From: Sandaracinobacteroides hominis
GTDB lineage: Bacteria; Pseudomonadota; Alphaproteobacteria; Sphingomonadales; Sphingomonadaceae
Direction: 5' to 3'
Length of the DNA stretch: 64,000 nt
Assembly (NCBI RefSeq): GCF_016464365.1
Contig: NZ_JADCUC010000003.1
Span: 62,001 to 126,000, forward strand
The translations under genes and the position numbers were made by a program. This document shows positions 39,763 to 47,408 of the stretch, in pieces (the first letter of the stretch is position 1; each line of letters begins with the position of its first letter). The notes under the pieces are model-generated. The model was not told where the DNA came from, did no database searches, and worked only from the letters and a program-made list of their open reading frames with translations.

Positions 39763-40865
39763 GCGCCGCCACTTCCAGCTGGTTCCAGCGCTTCCTGCTG
39801 CCCGGCTTCGCGCTGAAGGCGGTCATCATCGGCGGCGGCTACGCGACGGGCCGCGAACTCGCCGAATTCTTCCTGCCGCACGGCCCCTGGGGCGGCCTTG
39901 CCGGCATGCTCCTCGCCATGCTCATCTGGAGCGGGATCGCCGCCATCACCTTCGCCTTCGCCCGCCATGTCGGCGCCTACGACTATCGCCATTTCTTCCA
40001 GAAGCTGCTCGGCCCCGCCGCCTTCCTGTTCGAAATCGCCTACATCATCTTCGTCGTCCTCATCCTCTCCGTCTTCGGCGCCGCAGCGGGCGCCATCGGC
40101 GAGGCGATGTTCGGCTGGCCGATCTGGGTCGGCGGGCTGCTTCTGGGGGCAGGCATCGTCGCCACGGTCGCGTTTGGCACCCACAGCGTCGAGGAAGTCT
40201 TCAAATATGTCTCGTGGCTGCTTTACCTCACCTACGCGATCTTCCTTGTCCTCGCCCTCACCAGCTTCGGCCACCGCATCAGCGAAGCCTTCGCCATCGC
40301 CCCGCCACCTTCCGGCGACTGGGCGCTCGGCGGCCTTACCTATGCCAGCTACAATATCATTGGCGCGGTGGTGATCCTGCCCGTGCTGCGCCACATGACC
40401 AGCCAGCGCGACGCCGTCGTCGCCGGCCTTGTGGCCGGGCCGCTCGCCATGCTCCCCGCCATCCTCTTCTTCCTCGGAATGGCCGCCTTCTATCCGGCCA
40501 TCGGCAAGGAAGCGCTCCCGTCGGACTTCCTGCTGCGTCAGATAAACGTGCCGCTGTTCCACTGGATGTTCCAGGCGATGATCTTCGCCGCCCTTCTCGA
40601 AAGCGGCGCCGGCGCCGTCCATGCCATCAACGAGCGCATCGGCAATGCCGTGAAGCGTCCGTTCGGCCCGATCCCGCGCGCCGTATCCGCCGCGCTGCTG
40701 ATGGCGCTGTGCCTGTTCGTCGCCGACCGCATCGGCCTCATCGCCCTCATCGCCAGCGGCTACCGCCTGCTCGCCTGGATGTTCCTGGCCGTCTTCGTCG
40801 CCCCGCTCCTGACCATCGGCCTCTACACCCTGTGGCGCCGCCCCGCGCCGGAGACAAACGCATGA
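39759..40865 (+). CDS. YkvI-like inner-membrane transporter
   Basis: A 368-residue integral membrane protein with about ten hydrophobic helices (GPWGGLAGMLLAMLIWSGIA; FLFEIAYIIFVVLILSVFGA; AVVAGLVAGPLAMLPAILFF). It starts with FALKAVIIGGGYATGRELAE, a glycine-rich unwound first helix typical of the LeuT/APC fold and of the uncharacterised YkvI family. ATGA overlaps on both sides (with DgcN and the next hydrolase) tie it to the operon. A natural role is import of the amino acids or dipeptides released in the periplasm, but no YkvI substrate is established to my knowledge. Family moderately sure, function inferred. Confidence 0.78.
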   Translation: MSAATSSWFQRFLLPGFALKAVIIGGGYATGRELAEFFLPHGPWGGLAGMLLAMLIWSGIAAITFAFARHVGAYDYRHFFQKLLGPAAFLFEIAYIIFVVLILSVFGAAAGAIGEAMFGWPIWVGGLLLGAGIVATVAFGTHSVEEVFKYVSWLLYLTYAIFLVLALTSFGHRISEAFAIAPPPSGDWALGGLTYASYNIIGAVVILPVLRHMTSQRDAVVAGLVAGPLAMLPAILFFLGMAAFYPAIGKEALPSDFLLRQINVPLFHWMFQAMIFAALLESGAGAVHAINERIGNAVKRPFGPIPRAVSAALLMALCLFVADRIGLIALIASGYRLLAWMFLAVFVAPLLTIGLYTLWRRPAPETNA

Positions 40866-42427
40866 AACATTTCGCCGCCCTCCTGCTGTTCGCAGCCGCC
40901 CCCGCGCTGGCGGCACCCCCTGCCGGCTTTGCAGACCGCGTCGAAAAGCTCCGCACAGAGGCCGGCATCCCCGGCATGTCCGTCGCCATCGTCGAGCAGG
41001 GGAAGCCGGTGATGGCGCAGGGCTTCGGCGTCCGCAAACTGGGCACGACAGACAAGGTCGATGCACATACGATCTTCCAGACCGGCTCCACGGGGAAGGC
41101 GCTCACCGCCGCCGCGCTCGCCCAGCTGGTGGATCAGGGCAAGATCGGCTGGGACGATCCCGTCATCCAGCATCTCCCCTGGTTCCGCATGTACGACCCC
41201 TACGTCACCCGCGAAATCACCGTGCGCGATCTCCTCGTCCACCGCAGCGGCCTCGGCCTCGGCGCCGGCGACCTGATGTTCGTGCCGCGCACCTATCTTT
41301 CCCGAAAGGAAAGCGTGAAGCGCATCGCCAACATCAAGCCAGCCACCAGCTTCCGCTCCGGTTACGCCTACGACAACATCCTCTACATGGTCGCCGGCCA
41401 GCTGATCGAGGAAGTCACCGGTCAGACCTGGGAAGACTATGTGCAGAAAAACCTGCTGGCCGCAGGCGGCATGAAAGACGGCACCACCAGCAAGGAAGGC
41501 CGCCTCGCCAACCCCAACCGTGCCCAGCCGCACGCCCGCATGGGGGCGATCCGCGGCGTCGGCCCGCAGGAACCGCTGCCCGAAGGCGACGAGCTCGGCC
41601 GCAACGGTGCGCCCGCCGGCGGCATCGCCATGAGCGCCGACGACTGGACCCGCTGGCTAACCGCGCAACTGGCGAAGGGCGCGCTCCCCGAAGGCGGCCG
41701 CCTGTTCAGCGAAGCCCAGTCAAAGGAAATGTGGACCCCGGTCGTCCTCCAGCCGATATCCGCCTTCCCCGGCGACCTCGCCGCGCTCACCCCCAATTTC
41801 AAGACCTACGCGCTTGGCTGGGATGTCAGCGACTATCGCGGCGTGAAGATCATCTCCCATGGCGGCGCCGTCCTCGGCTCGCAGACGATCACCGCTCTCA
41901 TTCCGGGCAAGGACGTCGGCTTCGCCCTGCAGATCAACAGCGAAGACGGCTGGGTGCTGCGCGGACTGATGTTCGAGCTGATCGACCATTATCTCGATCA
42001 GCCGGCGGCCGGCTGGCCGGAGAAGTTCCAGACCTTCGTGAAGGCCCGGCAGGCAAATGCCGTGAAGCAGCTCGCCGCGCCGAAGACCAAGCCCGCCAAG
42101 GTCGGTCCATCCCTGCCGCTCGGCACCTACGCCGGCACCTACCGCGATGCCTGGTATGGCGATGTCGTGATCGGCCAGACCGCCAAGGGCCTCACCATCG
42201 ATTTCCGCTCCACGCCCGACATGAAGGGCACGCTGGAGCATTACCAATACGATACGTTCGTCACCCGTTTCACCGACAAGGGCATCGAACCCGCCCTTGT
42301 CACCTTCGCGCTGGATGCCGACGGCAAGGTCGATCGCGTTTCGATGCAGGTGGAAAATCCCATCGCCGACTTCAGCTGGGATTATAAGGATCTCGATCTC
42401 CGTCCGGTGAAAGACATGGCCAAGTGA
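40862..42427 (+). CDS. Secreted serine hydrolase (beta-lactamase fold, D-aminopeptidase type)
   Basis: A 521-residue exported protein. The start overlaps the transporter stop (ATGA); the signal peptide is MKHFAALLLFAAAPALAAPP. The SxxK motif is STGK (Ser76, Lys79), the second motif YDN (Tyr170-Asn172), and a HGG motif follows near residue 340 (ISHGGAVLGS). A C-terminal beta-rich domain (about 420-510; LGTYAGTYRDAWYGDVVIGQ) resembles the DUF3471 type that often follows this fold. Likely a DD-peptidase, D-aminopeptidase or esterase acting in the periplasm; a true beta-lactamase is less likely. Its stop overlaps the GTG of the next dipeptidase gene. Confidence 0.87.
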   Translation: MKHFAALLLFAAAPALAAPPAGFADRVEKLRTEAGIPGMSVAIVEQGKPVMAQGFGVRKLGTTDKVDAHTIFQTGSTGKALTAAALAQLVDQGKIGWDDPVIQHLPWFRMYDPYVTREITVRDLLVHRSGLGLGAGDLMFVPRTYLSRKESVKRIANIKPATSFRSGYAYDNILYMVAGQLIEEVTGQTWEDYVQKNLLAAGGMKDGTTSKEGRLANPNRAQPHARMGAIRGVGPQEPLPEGDELGRNGAPAGGIAMSADDWTRWLTAQLAKGALPEGGRLFSEAQSKEMWTPVVLQPISAFPGDLAALTPNFKTYALGWDVSDYRGVKIISHGGAVLGSQTITALIPGKDVGFALQINSEDGWVLRGLMFELIDHYLDQPAAGWPEKFQTFVKARQANAVKQLAAPKTKPAKVGPSLPLGTYAGTYRDAWYGDVVIGQTAKGLTIDFRSTPDMKGTLEHYQYDTFVTRFTDKGIEPALVTFALDADGKVDRVSMQVENPIADFSWDYKDLDLRPVKDMAK

Positions 42428-43575
42428 AGCACGCAGCCCTGATCGCCCTCCTGCTGGCAACCACAGCGCAGGCGGAAACCCTGCACCAGAAGCTGTTCAC
42501 GCTGGACACCCACCTCGACACCCCCAGCTTCTTCGACGCCCCCGGCTGGGATTTCGCCGCCAGGCATGATCCGGCAATCGATCTCAGCCAGGTCGATCTG
42601 CAGCGCATGCAGGCCGGCAACCTCGATGGCGGTTTCTTCGTCATCTACACCGGGCAAGGCCCGCTCACTCCCGAAGGCTATGCAGCAGCCCTCGCCCACG
42701 CCCGCAACCGCAGCGACAGCATCGACCGGGTCATGGCGGCGAACAGCAGGGCGATCGGCCTCGCCACCACGGCAGATGAAGCCTTGGCACTGCACAAGGC
42801 CGGCAAGCTCGTCGCCTTCAAAAGCATGGAAAACAGCTACCCGCTGGGCGAAGACCTGTCGTTGCTGGCCGAGTTCAAACGCCGCGGCGTTCGCCTCGCG
42901 GGCCCTGTGCACGGCGCCAATAATCAGCTTGCCGACAGCTCCGGAGACAAGCCGAAGTGGAACGGCCTCAGCCCGCTCGGCCGCAAATGGGTCGCCGAGA
43001 TGAACCGGCTCGGTCTGGTGATCGACCCCAGCCACTCCTCCGACGACACGTTCGACCAGCTGCTCGAACTGTCAAAGACACCGCTGCTCCTCTCGCACTC
43101 CGGCTCGCGCGATTTCACCGACCTGCCTCGTAACCTCAGCGACGATCGCATTCGCAAGCTGGCGGCAAAGGGCGGCGCCATCTGCGTCACCAGCGTGTTC
43201 CTGGCGCCGATGAACATGACTGCCGAGCGCGCAGCCCTGTTCGAAAAGTTCGAGAACATCGAAACCCTCTCGCAGGCCGACCGCGAGGAAATGGCCCGCC
43301 AATGGCGCGCGCTCGACCAGCGGGACCCGATCTGGAAAGCCGATTTCGAGCGCTTCGTACAGGCGACGCTGCACGTGCTGAAGGTCGCCGGGCCTGACCA
43401 TGTCTGCTTCGGCGCCGACTGGGACGGCGGCGGCGGGATCGCAGGGCTGGCCGACATAACGGCCCTCCCCCACGTCACGGAACGGCTGAAGGCGGCGGGC
43501 TACAGCGAGGCCGATCTCGAAAAGATGTGGAGCGGCAACATCCTGCGCATCCTGCGCGCAGCAGAGGTAAAATAG
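42424..43575 (+). CDS. Secreted M19-family dipeptidase (canonical metal site)
   Basis: A 383-residue exported dipeptidase. It begins with GTG overlapping the previous TGA (GTGA) and a signal peptide MKHAALIALLLATTAQAETL. The dinuclear metal ligands are all present: DTHLD (His30, Asp32), SMENS (Glu136), DPSHSSD (His204), LSHSGSRD (His225) and GADWDGGGG (Asp332). M19 enzymes hydrolyse dipeptides, several of them L-D or D-containing, so it fits release of D-amino acids in the periplasm. It is the last gene of the operon; a 124-bp gap with operator-like elements follows. It contrasts with the metal-poor paralogue at 37604. Confidence 0.9.
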   Translation: MKHAALIALLLATTAQAETLHQKLFTLDTHLDTPSFFDAPGWDFAARHDPAIDLSQVDLQRMQAGNLDGGFFVIYTGQGPLTPEGYAAALAHARNRSDSIDRVMAANSRAIGLATTADEALALHKAGKLVAFKSMENSYPLGEDLSLLAEFKRRGVRLAGPVHGANNQLADSSGDKPKWNGLSPLGRKWVAEMNRLGLVIDPSHSSDDTFDQLLELSKTPLLLSHSGSRDFTDLPRNLSDDRIRKLAAKGGAICVTSVFLAPMNMTAERAALFEKFENIETLSQADREEMARQWRALDQRDPIWKADFERFVQATLHVLKVAGPDHVCFGADWDGGGGIAGLADITALPHVTERLKAAGYSEADLEKMWSGNILRILRAAEVK

Positions 43576-43602
43576 CCGCCGGATACAGTTAATGGGTTGA
43601 AA

Positions 43603-43640
43603 ACCATTTTCCGTTTTCACCCCGATTTTCAGGTTCGCGT
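43603..43640. promoter_or_regulatory. Operator-like elements upstream of regulator 2
   Basis: ACCATTTTCCGTTTTCACCC (43603-43622) and CGATTTTCAGGTTCGCG (43624-43640) lie in the gap between the M19 gene and the second XRE-cupin gene. The first shares ATTTTCCGTT with the site at 47097. An overlapping dyad GAAAAC/GTTTTC is also visible here. Weaker than the pair at 47074; proposed as autoregulatory sites. Confidence 0.42.
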
Positions 43641-43699
43641 AATTTCCCGGATCGTCTAGATTGTCCGCAAGTCAATCGGCTCCGGTCGGGAAACAACGC

Positions 43700-44356
43700 A
43701 TGAAATCTGCCGCAAAGCAAAAGAAGGCATTTCCCCGCGAAACCCCGGGCGACGCGGTCAATCCCGGCGCCGTCCTCCGCCAGATCCGGCAGGAGAAGGA
43801 CTGGACGCTGGCGCAGGTCAGCGAACGCGTCGGTCTCCCCGTCTCGACCCTCTCCAAGGTCGAAACCGGCAAGATGTCGCTTACCTACGAGAAGTTGCTG
43901 AAGCTGAGCAGCGGCCTGGATATCGATATCGCCCGCCTGTTCATGAAGGGTGCGCCCGAACCTGCCTCGCGCTTCACCGGCCGCCGCAGCATTTCCCGCG
44001 CCGGCGAAGGACCGCGCATCCGCACCTCTACCTACGAGTATGTCTATCCAGCCGCCGAACTGCTGAACAAATCTCTGAACCCGATGATCATCGACGTGCA
44101 GGTGCGTTCGATCGAGGAATTCGGCGACCTGATGCGCCACCCGGGCGAGGAATATGTCCTGGTCCTCGAAGGCTCGCTCGACTTCCACTGCGACCTGTAC
44201 GCGCCGGTTCGCCTAGAGGCCGGCGATTCCATCTATTACGATGGCGCGATGGGCCATGGCTATGTCGCCGTCTCGGAAGGCCCCTGCCGCATCCTCTCCG
44301 TCTGCTCCGCCCGCGACGAGGAACTGAAGCCGCACCTCAACCCGATCGCGGATTGA
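43700..44356 (+). CDS. XRE-family regulator with C-terminal cupin domain (copy 2)
   Basis: A 218-residue paralogue of the regulator at 33771. ATG 43700 (MKSAAKQKKAFPRETP) was preferred over an in-frame TTG at 43661. The HTH has GLPVSTLSKVE, nearly identical to GIPVSTLSKIE of copy 1, and the cupin half matches as well (EEFGDLMRHPGEEYVLVLEG; LEAGDSIYYDGAMGHGYVAV). Both regulators end with a short signalling segment (LSVCSARDEE). The gene is convergent with the DgcN copy 2 gene and overlaps it by 20 nt. I infer that the two regulators share operator sites with partly different ligands or timing. Confidence 0.88.
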   Translation: MKSAAKQKKAFPRETPGDAVNPGAVLRQIRQEKDWTLAQVSERVGLPVSTLSKVETGKMSLTYEKLLKLSSGLDIDIARLFMKGAPEPASRFTGRRSISRAGEGPRIRTSTYEYVYPAAELLNKSLNPMIIDVQVRSIEEFGDLMRHPGEEYVLVLEGSLDFHCDLYAPVRLEAGDSIYYDGAMGHGYVAVSEGPCRILSVCSARDEELKPHLNPIAD

Positions 44357-45365
44357 ACCCCAGGCAAAAGTCCACCAGCCGCTCCAGCGCCGGCCCGCCC
44401 CGCAACGGATCGGCCGTCGGCAGCCCGAAACGGTCCTCCGTCCGCGCAATCTCCGCCTCGGCCTCTGCCGCGCCCATGCTGCCGGTGTTCAGGCTGATCC
44501 CGCCGCACCGGATCGCCGGATTGGTCAGTCGCCCCGCCTGCAGATAGGTATCGATGGCCGCATCCAGCGCCGGCACCGGAAAGTCCGGCCGGCCCAGGAT
44601 CGCCGTCCGCCCCGGCTGATGGCACAGCACGATGACATCCGGCTGGCTGCCGTGCAGCAGCCCCAGCGTCACCGCCGCATAGCTCGGATGGAACAGCGAA
44701 CCCTGCCCCTCCACGATATCCCAATGGTTGGCCGCCGCATCCGGGCTCAGCATTTCCGCCGCCCCCGCCACGAAATCCGAAACCACGGCGTCGATGGGGA
44801 TGCCACCGCCCGCAATCAGGATGCCGGTCTGTCCGGTCGCGCGGAAATCCGCCGCCACGCCCTTCGCCCGCATCACTCGCGCAATCGATAGCGCGGTATA
44901 TTTTTTCCCCAGCGCGCAATCCGTGCCCACGGTCAGCAACCGCTTGCCCGTGCGCTTCACGCCCGTTCCCACCGGAATGCCGGCCGGCGGCACCCGCACA
45001 TCGTGCAGCGTCCGCCCAAAGCGCCTCGCGGTCTCCGCCAGCACCACATTGTCAGACAGCCGCCCATGCATCCCGCTGATGATGTCCAGACCCGCTTCCA
45101 GAGCCCCGACCAGGGGCGCAATCCAGCTATCCCCCAACTGGCCGCCCGGATGCGCCACGCCGATCACCACCGCGCGTGCGCCCTTGCCCGCCGCCTCGGC
45201 TGCGTTCATGCGCGGGAGGCCGGTCGTCAGCAGCGAGCCGGCAAAATCGAGCTCGCCCAGGCAATTCTCGGGCACCCACTGGTGCAGCCCATAGGCGGTC
45301 TTGGCAAAGCCCGGCTCGGCGATATCGCCCATGAACAGCAGATAGGGTGTAGGAAGCGTCGTCAT
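44337..45365 (-). CDS. DUF1611 P-loop protein, DgcN-like (copy 2)
   Basis: A 342-residue paralogue of the DgcN-like protein at 38749. ATG 45363-45365 (MTTLPTPYLLFMGD) follows GAGGGGGG; an in-frame GTG at 45377 would overlap the upstream stop and add four residues. It keeps GTDCALGKKYTALSIARVMR, FRATGQTGILIAGGGIPID and EGQGSLFHPSYAAV. It lacks a neighbouring epimerase; instead it is co-transcribed with the amidohydrolase upstream, from the promoter region at 47.0 kb. A second acetyltransferase for another D-amino acid, or a backup for D-Glu, would fit. The exact substrate is unknown. Confidence 0.83.
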   Translation of the reverse strand: MTTLPTPYLLFMGDIAEPGFAKTAYGLHQWVPENCLGELDFAGSLLTTGLPRMNAAEAAGKGARAVVIGVAHPGGQLGDSWIAPLVGALEAGLDIISGMHGRLSDNVVLAETARRFGRTLHDVRVPPAGIPVGTGVKRTGKRLLTVGTDCALGKKYTALSIARVMRAKGVAADFRATGQTGILIAGGGIPIDAVVSDFVAGAAEMLSPDAAANHWDIVEGQGSLFHPSYAAVTLGLLHGSQPDVIVLCHQPGRTAILGRPDFPVPALDAAIDTYLQAGRLTNPAIRCGGISLNTGSMGAAEAEAEIARTEDRFGLPTADPLRGGPALERLVDFCLGFNPRSG

Positions 45366-45373
45366 GTCCCCCC

Positions 45374-47023
45374 TCACGACTTGGTCACTGGCGCGCAGGC
45401 GCCCTTCAGCACCATGCCCGGACGGGCACCGGTGATCTTGCCGCCGTCCACCACCAGCTGGCCGTTCACCAGCACATAGTCGATGCCCACCGGCGAAATG
45501 GTCGGCTCCGCGAACGACGCACGGTCGTCCAGCTTGTCATAGTCGAAGATGGTGATGTCGGCACGAAGCCCCTCGCGCAGCACGCCGCGATCATCCAGCC
45601 CCATGCGCGCCGCCGGCCACGAGGTCATCTTGCGCACGGCATCCTCCAGCGTCAGCACCGGCCGCCGCTTCACATATTCGGCAATCGCCCTGGCCGCGTT
45701 GCCATAGGCACGCGGGTGCGGCAGCCCCAGCCCGTCGATCTTGCCATAGACCGGAGCGGCGCCGGCATCGCTGCCGATCGAAACCCACGGCCGCTTCAGC
45801 GCCGTCTCGATGTCGCGTTCGTCCATCATGAAATAGAGCGCCACGGCGCGTTTCGGCAGCGCCTCCAGCATGATGTCCCACGCCACATCCGCCGGGTCCC
45901 TGTTCAGCTGCTTTGCAATCGCCGCGATCGACTGGAAGCGATACGGTTCCCACTTCGGATTGTGCGGATTGGCCAGCACCACCCTGTCCCAGCCGCCCGC
46001 CGAATAGACCATGTTGGTCCAGCCCGGCTGCGGTCCGGCGGCCAGGTCCTTCTTCATCCGCTCGCGCTGCACCGGGTCCTTCAGCAGGGCCACCGCCGCA
46101 TCGAAGCCATTCTCATACACCCAGGTGGGCGCGGTGATTTCCAGCCCGGTCCCGGCAAAGGGATACATGTACATGTCGGCCGCCACATCGACGCCACGCG
46201 CCCGCGCCGCGTCGATCAGCTTTACGGCATCCGGCATCATCTTGCCGAAGTTCGGCGCATAGGCGGCCTTCAGGTGGAAGATTTCCACCTTCACCCCGGC
46301 CCGCTCGCCGATCTCGATCGCCTCCCGGATGCCGTCCAGCAATCCGGCACTTTCGTCCCGCATGTGCGTTGCATAGATCGCCCGGCAGGGGGCGGCCGCC
46401 TTCACGATCTCCACCAGCTCGTCGGTCGTCTGGAAGCTCCCGGGCGGGTAGATCAGCGCCGTTGCCAGCCCCAGCGTGCCGGCGTTCATCGCCGTGCGCA
46501 CTTTCTCGCGGATCTTCTCCAGCTCCGCGGGCGTCGGCGGAGTCGCCTTGTCTCCGATCACTTCCTCGCGCGCCTGCGTTGCCGAATAATAGGTGCCGAA
46601 GTTGATGCTGATGCCCTTCTTCTCCAGCTCCCTGAAATATGCCGCCACTTCGTCAGCCGGCACCGGGGTCCCGCCCTCTCCGGCGATCACCGTGGTAACA
46701 CCCTGATACAGCTTGTTTTCCGCCAGGCCATTTTCGCGCAGCACCCGGCCCGACTGGTCCATCATGTCGATCCAGCCCGGCGTCACATAACGCCCGGCCG
46801 CATCGATCTCGCGCTTGCCCTTGCCCTCTACCTTGCCGATCCTGGCGATCCGTCCATCGACAATGGCAAGATCGCCCGTCACCCACGGGTTCCCGGCGCC
46901 GTCCAGCAATCGACCGTTTCGGATCACCACATCATAGGCAGGGCTTTTCGCCGCCAGAGGTGTCGCCAAAGATGTATGCGCAAGAAAGGCAGCAACAAGC
47001 GCCGCGCGCAGGTAAGTCCGCAT
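45374..47023 (-). CDS. Secreted amidohydrolase, N-acyl-D-amino-acid deacylase-like
   Basis: A 549-residue exported amidohydrolase. ATG 47021-47023 is preceded by GGAAGGGG and opens a signal peptide (MRTYLRAALVAAFLAHTSLA). The fold matches D-aminoacylase: FDVVIRNG-type start, YATHMRDES (His220), EIFHLKA (His250) and IGSDAG (Asp419). The usual HxH metal motif (PGFIDxHxH) is replaced by PGWIDMMDQSG (residues 82-92). A recognised amidohydrolase subgroup with MDQSG in this place appears to exist, so it is probably functional but not the textbook binuclear type. It heads an operon with DgcN copy 2, divergent from the second TBDR. Confidence 0.82.
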   Translation of the reverse strand: MRTYLRAALVAAFLAHTSLATPLAAKSPAYDVVIRNGRLLDGAGNPWVTGDLAIVDGRIARIGKVEGKGKREIDAAGRYVTPGWIDMMDQSGRVLRENGLAENKLYQGVTTVIAGEGGTPVPADEVAAYFRELEKKGISINFGTYYSATQAREEVIGDKATPPTPAELEKIREKVRTAMNAGTLGLATALIYPPGSFQTTDELVEIVKAAAPCRAIYATHMRDESAGLLDGIREAIEIGERAGVKVEIFHLKAAYAPNFGKMMPDAVKLIDAARARGVDVAADMYMYPFAGTGLEITAPTWVYENGFDAAVALLKDPVQRERMKKDLAAGPQPGWTNMVYSAGGWDRVVLANPHNPKWEPYRFQSIAAIAKQLNRDPADVAWDIMLEALPKRAVALYFMMDERDIETALKRPWVSIGSDAGAAPVYGKIDGLGLPHPRAYGNAARAIAEYVKRRPVLTLEDAVRKMTSWPAARMGLDDRGVLREGLRADITIFDYDKLDDRASFAEPTISPVGIDYVLVNGQLVVDGGKITGARPGMVLKGACAPVTKS

Positions 47024-47073
47024 AAGGCCCCTTCCGGTTTCCCCAGACGAATGATTCGACGCTAGCCTAGCGG

Positions 47074-47113
47074 GCAATTTTCGCATCCGAAAGACAATTT
47101 TCCGTTCAGGAAA
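47074..47113. promoter_or_regulatory. Strongest tandem operator pair in the locus
   Basis: GCAATTTTCGCATCCGAAAG (47074-47093) and ACAATTTTCCGTTCAGGAAA (47094-47113) sit next to each other about 20 bp apart. Each is an imperfect dyad with left arm TTTTC and right arm GAAA. They lie 50-90 bp upstream of the amidohydrolase start. Best representatives of the recurring element; binding by the XRE-cupin regulators is inferred. Confidence 0.55.
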
Positions 47114-47175
47114 TATGATCGGAAGCCGATGCAACCTGCGCCCATTGGCCGCTAACGCGGCAAACAATCTGCGCC

Positions 47176-47312
47176 AGAAATTTCAATATCCTGTTGATAA
47201 GTATCATTTAAACCAAATCTCCCTCAACCCCGACGGGCCCGTAAAACCGGCCAGGAAGCTGCGTGCAATCGGCAATTATCACTTTCGGAAACAGAAAATT
47301 TCTCAGAATCTC
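47176..47312. promoter_or_regulatory. Weaker operator-like elements upstream of the second TonB-dependent receptor
   Basis: AGAAATTTCAATATCCTG (47176-47193), GCAATTATCACTTTCGGAAA (47272-47291) and AGAAAATTTCTCAGAATCTC (47293-47312) resemble the core element of the locus with more differences. They precede the receptor gene at 47409. Assignment is tentative. Confidence 0.35.
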
Positions 47313-47408
47313 TTGACCCATTTCTCCAAACCGAGAATGTTGCAAGGAATCGCGACAAAGTTCGCGAACGCCGACGGGAGGCTCCGCAGATAACGAAGGG
47401 GATATGCG

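Larger units (their letters stand above)
47024..47408. other. AT-rich 385-bp divergent control region
   Basis: No gene is supported here. The region separates the amidohydrolase operon (minus) from the second TBDR (plus) and is AT-rich in contrast to its surroundings. It holds two clear operator-like elements (47074-47113), several weaker ones (47176-47193, 47272-47312, 47319-47338), and a small palindrome TGATA-AG-TATCA (47195-47206). GAAGGGGAT before ATG 47409 is the receptor's ribosome-binding site. Confidence 0.6.
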
